Assembly (NCBI RefSeq): GCF_022869785.1
Contig: NZ_CP094997.1
Coordinates: 5,823,001-5,887,000, forward strand
Direction: 5' to 3'
DNA length: 64,000 bases
Source of the DNA: Dyadobacter chenwenxiniae
Lineage (GTDB): Bacteria > Bacteroidota > Bacteroidia > Cytophagales > Spirosomataceae
Of the stretch, positions 49,593 through 58,921 are shown piece by piece. A program made the position numbers and the translations under genes. Under the pieces are notes generated by a model. That model was not told where the DNA came from, searched no databases, and saw nothing but the letters and a program-made list of their open reading frames with translations. How positions within the stretch are numbered: the first letter of the stretch is position 1; the number at the start of each line of letters is the position of its first letter.

Positions 49593-52500
49593 TTGGCTAC
49601 AATTAAAGCAACACCTAGAAAGAATTTTTCCAGGATCAATCAGATTATCGATTATCCAGATTTGCTAGGAATCCAGGTTCAATCGTTCCGGGATTTCTTC
49701 AGTCTTGATACATCGGTTGAAGATCGTTCGGGAGAAGGATTGTACAAAGTTTTCGCAGAAAACTTTCCTATTGCCGATTCACGCGACAATTTCGTGTTGG
49801 AGTTCATCGATTATCTTCTTGAACCACCGAAATATTCTGTCGATGAATCCATTGATCGCGGACTGACTTATGCAGTACCGTTGAAAGCAAAATTACGTTT
49901 GATATGTAATGATGCTGATCATGAAGAATTTGAAACCATTGAGCAGGAGGTTTTCTTAGGAAACATTCCTTACATGACCGAAAGAGGTTCTTTTGTAATC
50001 AATGGTGCTGAGCGCGTTATCGTTTCACAACTTCACCGCTCCCCAGGTGTGTTCTTCTCCATGAGCAAGCACACCAACGGTTCCAAATTGTACTCTGCGC
50101 GTATTATTCCTTTCAAGGGATCTTGGATTGAATTCTCGACGGATGTTAACAATGTGATGTACGCGTACATCGACCGTAAGAAAAAATTCCCTGTTACAAC
50201 ACTTTTGAGAGCCATCGGTTTTGGTTCGGATAAAGATATTCTTGACCTGTTTGGTCTATCGGAAGAAATCAGTGCAACGCCTGCAAACTTGAAAAAAGCA
50301 GTAGGCCGCCGTTTGGCTGCAAGGGTTCTTCGTACATGGACTGAGGATTTCGTGGATGAGGATACAGGCGAGGTTGTTTCTATCCAACGTAACGAAGTTT
50401 TGTTGGAACGTGATTCGACCATTTCTCCTGAGGATATCGAAGTGATTGTAGAATCCGGACAGAAGTCTGTGATTTTGCACAAAGAAGATATGAATGTTGC
50501 GGATTATAACATCATTTATAACACGCTGCAAAAAGATAGCTCAAACTCTGATAAAGAGGCAGTTGAGCAAATTTACCGCCAATTGCGTAATGCAGAGGCA
50601 CCGGACGAACAAACTGCTCGCGATGTTATTCAGAGTTTGTTCTTCAGTGACAAACGTTACGACCTTGGTGACGTTGGCCGTTACAGGATCAACAAAAAAT
50701 TAGGTTCTGACACAAGTTTGGACGTTCGCGTTCTTACAACAGGTGATATCGTTTCTATCGTGAAGTATCTGATCGGTTTGATCAATGCAAAAGCGGTTGT
50801 CGATGATATTGACCACTTGTCAAACCGTCGTGTGCGTACAGTAGGCGAGCAGCTTTATGCTCAGTTTGGTGTAGGTCTTGCACGTATGGCGCGTACAATT
50901 AAGGAGCGTATGAATGTGCGTGATAATGAAGACTTTAAGCCCGTTGATTTGATCAATGCGCGGACTTTGTCTTCGGTAATCAACTCATTCTTTGGTACAA
51001 ACCAATTGTCTCAGTTCATGGATCAAACCAATCCATTGGCTGAGATTACGCATAAGCGTAGAATGTCGGCACTTGGGCCTGGTGGTCTTTCTCGCGAAAG
51101 AGCTGGTTTCGAGGTTCGTGACGTTCACTACACACACTACGGTCGTCTTTGTACGATTGAAACTCCTGAAGGACCGAATATTGGTTTGATTTCATCCCTT
51201 TGCGTTTTTGCAAAAGTGAATGGAATGGGCTTTATCGAAACACCTTATCGCGTAATCGATGGTGCTGGTAAGCTGACTGATGAGCTTATTTATATGACTG
51301 CCGAAGAAGAAGATTCCAAATACATTGCACAAGCAAATGCTTCTGTGGATGATAAAGGAAACTTTACGGTGGAAAAAATCAAGACGCGTTTCGAAGGTGA
51401 TTTCCCGATGGTGGATCCTTCACAAGCGTCGTTTATGGACGTTGCTGCGAACCAGATCGTTTCGGTTGCCGCTTCATTGATTCCATTCCTGGAACATGAT
51501 GATGCTAACCGTGCTTTGATGGGATCTAACATGCAGCGTCAAGGTGTTCCGTTGTTGCGCCCACAAGCGCCTATCGTTGGAACTGGCCTTGAAAAGCGTG
51601 TTGCAATGGATTCAAGAGCATTGGTTGTTGCAGAAGGCGACGGTGTGATTGAGTTTGTTGATGCGAAGAAAATAGTCGTTAAATATGATAGAACAGATAG
51701 TGAGCGCCTTGTAAGCTTTATTGAAGACAGCGTTTCTTATGATCTGGTTAAATTCCGTCGTACCAACCAGGATACTTGCCTTAACCTTCAACCAATGGTT
51801 CTTAAAGGCCAGAAGGTGAAAAAAGGGGAAGCACTTTGCCAGGGATATGGAACGGAAGGTGGTGAACTTGCATTAGGCCGTAACCTTTTGGTTGCATTCA
51901 TGCCTTGGCAGGGATACAACTTTGAGGATGCGATTGTAATCTCGGAGAAAGTGGTTCGTGAGGACATTTTCACTTCAATTCACATTGAAGAATTTGAATT
52001 GGAAGTGCGTGATACGAAACGTGGAGAAGAAGAACTTACTGCTGAAATTCCGAACGTAAGCGAGGAAACAGTTAAGAATCTTGATGAAAACGGAATCGTT
52101 CAAGTTGGTACAGAAGTTAAAGAAGGAGATATTTTAATTGGTAAGATTACTCCAAAAGGAGAATCAGATCCAACTCCGGAAGAAAAACTGCTTCGTGCGA
52201 TCTTTGGTGATAAAGCTGGTGATGTGAAGGATGCTTCGAAAAAAGCGCCACCATCAATGAAAGGTGTGGTTATTGATACCAAACTTTTCTCTCGCCCAAC
52301 CAAAGAAGAGCGTGCAAAACACAAAGATGAGCTTCGTTTATTGATGAAAAAATACGGACGTGAGCTTACAGCGCTTCGTGGACGTATCATTGAGAAACTG
52401 GTTGCATTGGTTGACGGTAAAACGAGCCAGGGTGTTAAGCACAAGTTTGGTGATGAATTGGTTAGCAAAGGAATGAAGTTCAATGTGAGAAATATCTCGG

Positions 52501-53456
52501 AGAACCTTTTCCCTGCAAACAACCCTTACCGCGATGAATCTCAGTATGCAGTTGCCGAAGAAGTTAACTTGATCGGTGACGTGTTGACAGATTCTTGGAC
52601 TGAGGATTCTGAAACCAACTTGCAAGTTTCTTTGGTTTTGAAAAATTACCTGAACGCCCGCAGTGAATTGATGGGCCGTTTCAAACGCGATCGTTTTGCG
52701 CTTGAAGTAGGTGATGAGCTTCCAGCTGGAATCGTGAAATTGGCGAAAGTATACATTGCCAAAAAACGTAAATTGAAAGTTGGGGATAAAATGGCAGGTC
52801 GTCACGGTAACAAAGGGGTTGTTGCCCGTATCGTTCGTGATGAAGATATGCCTTTCCTTGAAGACGGAACACCAATGGATATCGTGTTGAACCCGCTTGG
52901 GGTGCCTTCACGTATGAACATTGGTCAGATATATGAAACCATTCTTGCTTGGGCAGGTCTGAAATTGGGTCGTCGCTATGCCACTCCGATCTTCGATGGA
53001 GCCACGGAAGCAGAAGTTGCGGCTGAGTTGAAAGAAGCTGGATTGCCGGATTGGGGACGTACATTCCTTTATAATGGTTTGAGCGGAGAGCGCTTTGATC
53101 AGCAAATTACTGTTGGTTTGATGTACATGATGAAACTGGGTCACTTGGTTGACGATAAAATGCACGCGCGTTCTATCGGGCCATACTCGCTCATTACACA
53201 GCAACCATTGGGTGGTAAAGCACAATTCGGAGGTCAGCGTTTTGGAGAAATGGAAGTTTGGGCGCTTGAAGCGTTTGGAGCATCTCACATTCTTCAAGAA
53301 ATCCTGACTGTTAAATCCGATGACGTGGTTGGCCGCGCCAAAGCATACGAAGCAATCGTGAAGGGTGAAAACCTTCCGAAACCAAATATTCCGGAGTCAT
53401 TCAACGTACTTGTTCACGAGCTTCGTGGATTAGCATTGGAGATTACGCTGGACTAA
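49593..53456 (+). CDS. rpoB: RNA polymerase beta subunit
   Basis: RpoB is the catalytic beta subunit of RNA polymerase. The 1287-aa protein begins at TTG 49593 (MATIKATPRKNFSRINQIIDYPDLLGIQ). No ATG lies nearby and an in-frame stop lies at 49572-49574, so TTG is the start. The rifampicin-binding region is clear: FFGTNQLSQFMDQTNPLAEITHKRRMSALGPGGLSRERAGFEVRDVH near residues 465-515. The C-terminal LGGKAQFGGQRFGEMEVWALEAFGAS is also clear. A lineage-specific insert with KLEEL-type charged sequence follows SDPTPEEKLLRAIFGDKAGDVKDAS. rpoC is 69 bases downstream. Confidence 0.97.
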   Translation: MATIKATPRKNFSRINQIIDYPDLLGIQVQSFRDFFSLDTSVEDRSGEGLYKVFAENFPIADSRDNFVLEFIDYLLEPPKYSVDESIDRGLTYAVPLKAKLRLICNDADHEEFETIEQEVFLGNIPYMTERGSFVINGAERVIVSQLHRSPGVFFSMSKHTNGSKLYSARIIPFKGSWIEFSTDVNNVMYAYIDRKKKFPVTTLLRAIGFGSDKDILDLFGLSEEISATPANLKKAVGRRLAARVLRTWTEDFVDEDTGEVVSIQRNEVLLERDSTISPEDIEVIVESGQKSVILHKEDMNVADYNIIYNTLQKDSSNSDKEAVEQIYRQLRNAEAPDEQTARDVIQSLFFSDKRYDLGDVGRYRINKKLGSDTSLDVRVLTTGDIVSIVKYLIGLINAKAVVDDIDHLSNRRVRTVGEQLYAQFGVGLARMARTIKERMNVRDNEDFKPVDLINARTLSSVINSFFGTNQLSQFMDQTNPLAEITHKRRMSALGPGGLSRERAGFEVRDVHYTHYGRLCTIETPEGPNIGLISSLCVFAKVNGMGFIETPYRVIDGAGKLTDELIYMTAEEEDSKYIAQANASVDDKGNFTVEKIKTRFEGDFPMVDPSQASFMDVAANQIVSVAASLIPFLEHDDANRALMGSNMQRQGVPLLRPQAPIVGTGLEKRVAMDSRALVVAEGDGVIEFVDAKKIVVKYDRTDSERLVSFIEDSVSYDLVKFRRTNQDTCLNLQPMVLKGQKVKKGEALCQGYGTEGGELALGRNLLVAFMPWQGYNFEDAIVISEKVVREDIFTSIHIEEFELEVRDTKRGEEELTAEIPNVSEETVKNLDENGIVQVGTEVKEGDILIGKITPKGESDPTPEEKLLRAIFGDKAGDVKDASKKAPPSMKGVVIDTKLFSRPTKEERAKHKDELRLLMKKYGRELTALRGRIIEKLVALVDGKTSQGVKHKFGDELVSKGMKFNVRNISENLFPANNPYRDESQYAVAEEVNLIGDVLTDSWTEDSETNLQVSLVLKNYLNARSELMGRFKRDRFALEVGDELPAGIVKLAKVYIAKKRKLKVGDKMAGRHGNKGVVARIVRDEDMPFLEDGTPMDIVLNPLGVPSRMNIGQIYETILAWAGLKLGRRYATPIFDGATEAEVAAELKEAGLPDWGRTFLYNGLSGERFDQQITVGLMYMMKLGHLVDDKMHARSIGPYSLITQQPLGGKAQFGGQRFGEMEVWALEAFGASHILQEILTVKSDDVVGRAKAYEAIVKGENLPKPNIPESFNVLVHELRGLALEITLD

Positions 53457-53461
53457 TATTT

Positions 53462-53522
53462 AGTCGTTGGCGCGGGAAACCGCGCCATTATTGAAATCAA
53501 CTTTTAGACAAACGACTTTTTA
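53462..53522 (+). other. GNRA-capped hairpin between rpoB and rpoC
   Basis: A perfect 8-bp GC-rich stem (TGGCGCGG 53468-53475 with CCGCGCCA 53480-53487) is closed by a GAAA tetraloop. It is enclosed by AGTCGTT (53462-53468) and AACGACT (53511-53517), followed by T residues just before the rpoC ATG. The outer arms share one base with the inner stem. It may be a processing or attenuation element. Confidence 0.6.
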
Positions 53523-53525
53523 ATT

Positions 53526-56500
53526 ATGTCTTTCAAAAAGAACAAAAAACTGAATAGTGATTTTTCCAGAATGACGATCAGTCTGGCTTCACCTGAGTCT
53601 ATCCTTGAGAGCTCATTCGGTGAAGTAACCCAGCCTGAAACCATCAACTATCGGACTTACAAGCCGGAGATGGGCGGATTATTCTGCGAAAGAATCTTCG
53701 GACCTGTGAAGGACTGGGAATGTCATTGTGGGAAATACAAACGTATCCGTTACAAAGGAATCATCTGCGACCGTTGCGGCGTAGAAGTTACTGAGAAAAA
53801 GGTGCGTCGTGAGCGTATGGGCCACATTGAACTGGTTGTTCCAGTTGCACATATCTGGTATTTCCGCAGCTTGCCGAACAAAATCGGTTACCTGTTGGGA
53901 CTATCGACCAAGAAATTGGATCAAATTATTTATTACGAGCGATATGCAGTTGTTCAGGCTGGTATCAAGGAAGAAGATGGCGTTGGTTATCTGGATTTCT
54001 TGACCGAAGATGAATATCTGGATATTATCGACAAGTTACCACGCGAAAACCAAATGCTTCCGGATGCGGATCCAAATAAGTTTATCGCGAGAATGGGTGC
54101 TGATGCGCTTGAAATGCTTTTGAACCGGATCAAACTGGATGAGCTTTCATACGAACTTCGTCACCAGGCAGCAACGGACACTTCGCAGCAACGTAAAGCA
54201 GAAGCATTAAAGCGTCTGAAAGTTGTAGAAGCATTCCGTGATGCGAACACACGCATTGAAAACCGTCCTGAGTGGATGGTGATCAAAATGGTTCCGGTTA
54301 TTCCACCAGAACTTCGTCCACTTGTGCCTTTGGATGGTGGTCGTTTTGCGACTTCCGATTTGAATGACCTTTATCGTCGTGTGATCATTCGGAACAACCG
54401 TTTGAAGCGTCTGATCGAGATCAAAGCACCTGAGGTGATCTTGCGTAATGAGAAAAGGATGTTGCAGGAAGCGGTTGATTCGCTTTTCGATAACAGTCGT
54501 AAAGTGAATGCAGTGCGTTCTGAAGGTAACCGTGCATTGAAATCACTTTCTGACATGCTGAAAGGTAAGCAAGGACGTTTCCGTCAAAACTTGCTTGGTA
54601 AGCGTGTCGATTATTCTGGTCGTTCGGTAATTGTAGTAGGACCTGAATTGAAATTGCACGAGTGCGGTTTGCCAAAAGATATGGCGGCAGAATTATTCAA
54701 GCCGTTCATTATCCGCAAGCTGATCGAACGTGGAATTGTTAAAACTGTAAAATCAGCGAAGAAGATTGTAGATCGTAAAGATCCTGTGATCTGGGATATT
54801 TTGGAAAACGTTTTGAAAGGACACCCTGTTCTGCTAAACCGTGCTCCAACGCTTCACCGTTTGGGTATTCAAGCATTCCAGCCTAAGTTGATCGAAGGAA
54901 AAGCAATTCAGTTGCACCCATTGGTGTGTACTGCATTCAACGCTGACTTTGACGGTGACCAGATGGCCGTTCACGTGCCATTGGGTCAGGAAGCCGTTTT
55001 GGAAGCTTCAATGTTGATGCTTTCGTCACATAACATTCTTAACCCTGCGAATGGCGCGCCGATTACGGTTCCGTCACAAGACATGGTTTTGGGTCTGTAT
55101 TATGTTACAAAAGGCCGCGTGAGCACAGACCATTATCCAATTATTGGAGAAGGAATGATTTTCTACGGTCCTGACGAGGTAATCATTGCAATCAATGAAG
55201 GCAAAGTTTCAAAACATGCCAATATCAAATGCCGCCTGCGTGTTCGTAACGACGACGGAACATTTGAAACAAAATTGATTGACACTGTTGCAGGACGTAT
55301 CCTTTTCAATCAGGCTGTTCCTGAGGAAGTAGGTTACATTAATGAGTTGCTGACTAAGAAGAAATTGCAGCAGATCATTGGTCTTGTATTCAAATTGGCT
55401 GGTGTTGCCCGTACTGCTCAATTCCTGGATGAAATCAAAGAACTTGGTTTCCAAATGGCCTTCAAGGGCGGTTTGTCAATGGGATTGAACGACGTAATGG
55501 TGCCAGACGAAAAAGTGAAACTGATCGAGCAAGCGAAACTGGACGTGGAAAACGTTTGGAGCAACTACTTGATGGGTCTTATTACTGAAAACGAGCGTTA
55601 TAACCAGGTTATTGATATCTGGACACGTGTTAACTCACGCATTACAGAGACGTTGATGAAGCAATTGGAAACTGACCAAGGCGGATTTAACTCAATTTAT
55701 ATGATGATGCACTCAGGTGCACGTGGTTCGCGTGAGCAAATCCGTCAGCTGGGTGGAATGAGGGGTCTGATGGCCAAGCCTCAGAAAAACATCGCGGGTG
55801 GTGCAGGTGAAATCATCGAGAACCCAATCCTTTCTAACTTTAAAGAAGGTCTTGACGTTCTTGAATACTTTATCTCAACACACGGTGCGCGTAAAGGTCT
55901 TGCCGATACAGCCTTGAAAACGGCTGATGCGGGTTACCTGACACGTCGTCTGCATGATGTTGCGCAGGATGTAGTTGTTATCGAAAATGACTGCGGATCA
56001 CTTCGTGGAATTGCAATTTCTGCATTGAAAGATAATGAAGATATCGTTGAACCACTATCTGAGCGTATCCTTGGTCGTGTGAGCGTTCACGATGTGTTCG
56101 ATCCGCTTTCTAATGAAATGATCTTGGCTTCCGGCCAGGAAATTACAGAAGAAATCGCTTCATACATTGATGAAACGAGCATTGAAACAGTTGAAATTCG
56201 TTCCGTATTGACTTGCGAAACACGTAATGGTGTTTGTGCGAAATGCTACGGACGTTCACTGGCTTCTGCTTATATGGTTAACATTGGTGAAGCTGTGGGT
56301 GTAATTGCCTCGCAGTCAATCGGTGAGCCGGGAACGCAGTTGACACTTCGTACATTCCACGTCGGTGGTACAGCTTCCAACATTTCTGTTGAAGCAAACA
56401 TCAAGGCGAAATTCGATGGTGTGATTGGTTTTGAAGATCTTCGTCTTGTTCAGTCTGTGAATTCGGAAGGAGATGAAGTAACCGTAGTAATGGGTCGTTC

Positions 56501-57848
56501 GGGAGAGGTGAAAATTACAAATCCTGAAACAGGCCAGTTGCTGATCTCGAACAACGTTCCTTATGGAGCACACCTTTTGGTAAAAGATGGTGAGAAGGTT
56601 CAAAAAGGACAAGAACTTTGTACTTGGGATCCATATCACGCAGTAATCCTTTCAGAATTCACCGGAGTAGTATCTTTCGATGCAATTGAAGAAGGCATTA
56701 CATATCGTGAAGAATTTGATGAGCAAACTGGTTTCCAGGAATCTGTGATCATTGAAACACGTGATAAAACCAAAAACCCGGCGATCGTGGTGAAAGGTAA
56801 GTCTACGTTATTGAAGGATCAGACAGAAAAAGGTTATAACCTTCCTGTTGGAGCGCGTTTGGTTGTTAAGGCCGGAGCGAACATTAAAGCGGGTCAGCCA
56901 TTGGCGAAAATCCCACGTGTTGTTGGTAAAACACGCGACATTACGGGAGGTTTGCCACGTGTAACTGAACTTTTTGAAGCACGTAACCCGTCTAACCCGG
57001 CAACAGTTTCTGAAATCGATGGTGTAGTTTCTTATGGAGGTGTGAAACGCGGTAACCGTGAAATTCACATCGAATCAAGAGACGGAACGCAACGTCGCTA
57101 CATGGTTGCCCTTTCGAAACACATTCTGGTTCAGGATGGTGACTTCGTGAGAGCAGGAGATCCATTGTCTGACGGCGCGATCACGCCAGCTGATATTCTT
57201 TCTATCAAAGGACCAACAGCGGTTCAGGAATATCTGGTAAATGAAATTCAGGAAGTATACCGTCTGCAAGGTGTGAAAATCAACGATAAGCATATCGAGT
57301 GTATCGTACGCCAAATGATGCAGAAAGTGGAGATCCTGGATGCAGGTGATACGAACTTCCTCGAAATGCAGCCAGTTGACCGCGTTGTATTCCGTGAAGA
57401 AAACGATAAGATCCTTGATTTGAAAGTTGTTGAAGATGCTGGTAGCTCCGAGACGCTGAAACCAGGTATGATCGTGTCTGTTCGCCGTTTACGTGACGAA
57501 AATTCAAGCCTGAAACGTCGTGACTTGAAATTGGTTACGGCACGTGATGCGCAGGCAGCTGTTGCGAAACCTACTTTGATGGGTATCACACAAGCTTCTT
57601 TGGGTACTGAAAGTTTCGTTTCTGCGGCTTCGTTCCAGGAAACAACCAAAGTATTGAGCGAAGCAGCTGTTCGTGGAAAACGCGACGAACTGAAAGGCTT
57701 GAAAGAAAACGTGATCGTAGGTCACTTGATCCCAGCCGGAACAGGAATGCGTCAATACGAAAGCCTGATCGTTGGATCAAAAGAAGAGTTCGATGCCTTG
57801 ACTGATTCCCGTGAAAAACTTTCACGTAAGAAAAAGGAATTGGTTTAG
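53526..57848 (+). CDS. rpoC: RNA polymerase beta' subunit
   Basis: RpoC carries the catalytic magnesium of RNA polymerase. The 1440-aa protein has the N-terminal zinc finger with Cys66, Cys68, Cys81 and Cys84 (CHCG and CDRC). The active-site motif NADFDGDQMAVH includes Asp474, Asp476 and Asp478. The bridge-helix/trigger-loop region around GARGSREQIRQLGGMRGLMAKPQ is present. The second zinc site is near residue 899 onward (CETRNGVCAKCYG), and the C-terminal part matches the family with bacteroidotal insertions. It ends with a basic tail (SRKKKELV). It is preceded by the rpoB-rpoC hairpin and followed by a terminator. Confidence 0.97.
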   Translation: MSFKKNKKLNSDFSRMTISLASPESILESSFGEVTQPETINYRTYKPEMGGLFCERIFGPVKDWECHCGKYKRIRYKGIICDRCGVEVTEKKVRRERMGHIELVVPVAHIWYFRSLPNKIGYLLGLSTKKLDQIIYYERYAVVQAGIKEEDGVGYLDFLTEDEYLDIIDKLPRENQMLPDADPNKFIARMGADALEMLLNRIKLDELSYELRHQAATDTSQQRKAEALKRLKVVEAFRDANTRIENRPEWMVIKMVPVIPPELRPLVPLDGGRFATSDLNDLYRRVIIRNNRLKRLIEIKAPEVILRNEKRMLQEAVDSLFDNSRKVNAVRSEGNRALKSLSDMLKGKQGRFRQNLLGKRVDYSGRSVIVVGPELKLHECGLPKDMAAELFKPFIIRKLIERGIVKTVKSAKKIVDRKDPVIWDILENVLKGHPVLLNRAPTLHRLGIQAFQPKLIEGKAIQLHPLVCTAFNADFDGDQMAVHVPLGQEAVLEASMLMLSSHNILNPANGAPITVPSQDMVLGLYYVTKGRVSTDHYPIIGEGMIFYGPDEVIIAINEGKVSKHANIKCRLRVRNDDGTFETKLIDTVAGRILFNQAVPEEVGYINELLTKKKLQQIIGLVFKLAGVARTAQFLDEIKELGFQMAFKGGLSMGLNDVMVPDEKVKLIEQAKLDVENVWSNYLMGLITENERYNQVIDIWTRVNSRITETLMKQLETDQGGFNSIYMMMHSGARGSREQIRQLGGMRGLMAKPQKNIAGGAGEIIENPILSNFKEGLDVLEYFISTHGARKGLADTALKTADAGYLTRRLHDVAQDVVVIENDCGSLRGIAISALKDNEDIVEPLSERILGRVSVHDVFDPLSNEMILASGQEITEEIASYIDETSIETVEIRSVLTCETRNGVCAKCYGRSLASAYMVNIGEAVGVIASQSIGEPGTQLTLRTFHVGGTASNISVEANIKAKFDGVIGFEDLRLVQSVNSEGDEVTVVMGRSGEVKITNPETGQLLISNNVPYGAHLLVKDGEKVQKGQELCTWDPYHAVILSEFTGVVSFDAIEEGITYREEFDEQTGFQESVIIETRDKTKNPAIVVKGKSTLLKDQTEKGYNLPVGARLVVKAGANIKAGQPLAKIPRVVGKTRDITGGLPRVTELFEARNPSNPATVSEIDGVVSYGGVKRGNREIHIESRDGTQRRYMVALSKHILVQDGDFVRAGDPLSDGAITPADILSIKGPTAVQEYLVNEIQEVYRLQGVKINDKHIECIVRQMMQKVEILDAGDTNFLEMQPVDRVVFREENDKILDLKVVEDAGSSETLKPGMIVSVRRLRDENSSLKRRDLKLVTARDAQAAVAKPTLMGITQASLGTESFVSAASFQETTKVLSEAAVRGKRDELKGLKENVIVGHLIPAGTGMRQYESLIVGSKEEFDALTDSREKLSRKKKELV

Positions 57849-57867
57849 ATCAATTGAATAAAAAATA

Positions 57868-57903
57868 AAAGAGCCGGTTCTGCGCAAGTGGGACCGGCTC
57901 TTT
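57868..57903 (+). terminator. Terminator after rpoC
   Basis: An 11-bp perfect stem (AAAGAGCCGGT 57868-57878 with ACCGGCTCTTT 57893-57903), extendable by two more pairs, has a short T run. Confidence 0.8.
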
Positions 57904-57986
57904 GCTGTATTAATACTAATTTTTAGTAATTTCCGCAGAGATACGCAATCGCTGCCCGGCGCCACGGCGCGCATAAAAACCAACCG

Positions 57987-58316
57987 ATGGAAGACGAAAA
58001 CAAAGAAAACGAACAACAGATCAACGTAGAATTATCAGAGGAAATGGCCGAAGGAGTTTATTCCAATTTAGCCATGATCGCACATTCAAACAGCGAATTC
58101 ATCCTCGATTTTATTCGCCTGATGCCCGGGGTCCCGCGCGCAAAAGTAAAGGCACGGATCATCATCACCCCAGAGCACGCCAAACGCCTCATTGCAGCGT
58201 TGAAAGACAACATTCAAAAGTACGAAGACCAATACGGACCTATTCCCAACTCTCAGGACAGCGAGCCAACATTTAATTTCCCAATCAGTTTCGGTGGTCC
58301 AGGCGGCGAAGCATAG
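57987..58316 (+). CDS. DUF3467 family protein
   Basis: The 109-aa cytoplasmic protein belongs to DUF3467, a small conserved family of unknown function. The core INVELSEEMAEGVYSNLAMIAHSNSEFILDFIRLMPGVPRAKVKARIIITPEHAKRLIAALKDNIQKYEDQYG matches the family over its full length. The last 25 residues are a low-complexity tail rich in Pro and Gly. The acidic N-terminus (MEDENKENEQQ) is typical. It stands alone after rpoC with no obvious operon partner. Confidence 0.85.
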   Translation: MEDENKENEQQINVELSEEMAEGVYSNLAMIAHSNSEFILDFIRLMPGVPRAKVKARIIITPEHAKRLIAALKDNIQKYEDQYGPIPNSQDSEPTFNFPISFGGPGGEA

Positions 58317-58457
58317 CATTATCGCGGTTTTATTTACTAAGTTCTTTTGATTAGCCATTTAACTTAAGTGGCTTAATGTCACCATACTTTTGACATTTTT
58401 TGTAACTTCGGAATCTGCATAAGGAACAAATCTTTTCCGAAACCCAATAAATTCACC

Positions 58458-58919
58458 ATGGCGTTATTTAAACTTTCAATTAACAACCGCTCATACGACG
58501 CGGATGTGGAGCGAGACACCCCGCTTTTGTGGGTGCTCCGGGACAATCTCGGGCTTGTAGGCACTAAATACGGCTGCGGCATTGCACAATGTGGCGCTTG
58601 TACAGTCCATATGGATGGTAAAGCGGTGCGTTCTTGCGTGCTGCCTGTTTCCGCTGTTGGAAAAGCGAAGGTTACAACCATTGAAGGACTCTCTGAAAAG
58701 GGAGATCATCCCGTTCAGCAAGCCTGGGATGAGGTTGACGTAGCGCAATGTGGCTATTGCCAGGCCGGTCAGATTATGACAGCAGCTGCATTGTTGAAAG
58801 AAAAGCCAAAACCTACCGAAGAAGAAATCGTTTCTACCATGAGCGGCAACATTTGCCGTTGCGGCACTTACCACCGGATTCGCGAGGCAGTCAAAGTAGC
58901 AGCATCCAAAACCAACTGA
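58458..58919 (+). CDS. (2Fe-2S) subunit of a molybdenum hydroxylase (IorA-like)
   Basis: This is a small electron-transfer subunit of the xanthine dehydrogenase family, resembling isoquinoline 1-oxidoreductase alpha. The 153-aa protein has a plant-type 2Fe-2S site (Cys40, Cys45, Cys48, Cys60 in the CGCGIAQCGAC region and beyond). The second 2Fe-2S site is in the helical domain (Cys98, Cys101, Cys133, Cys135; CGYC and CRCG). It precedes the large molybdopterin subunit by two bases. There is no FAD subunit, as is usual for IorAB-type enzymes, which pass electrons to cytochromes or quinones. The substrate is unknown. Confidence 0.93.
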   Translation: MALFKLSINNRSYDADVERDTPLLWVLRDNLGLVGTKYGCGIAQCGACTVHMDGKAVRSCVLPVSAVGKAKVTTIEGLSEKGDHPVQQAWDEVDVAQCGYCQAGQIMTAAALLKEKPKPTEEEIVSTMSGNICRCGTYHRIREAVKVAASKTN

Positions 58920-58921
58920 CC

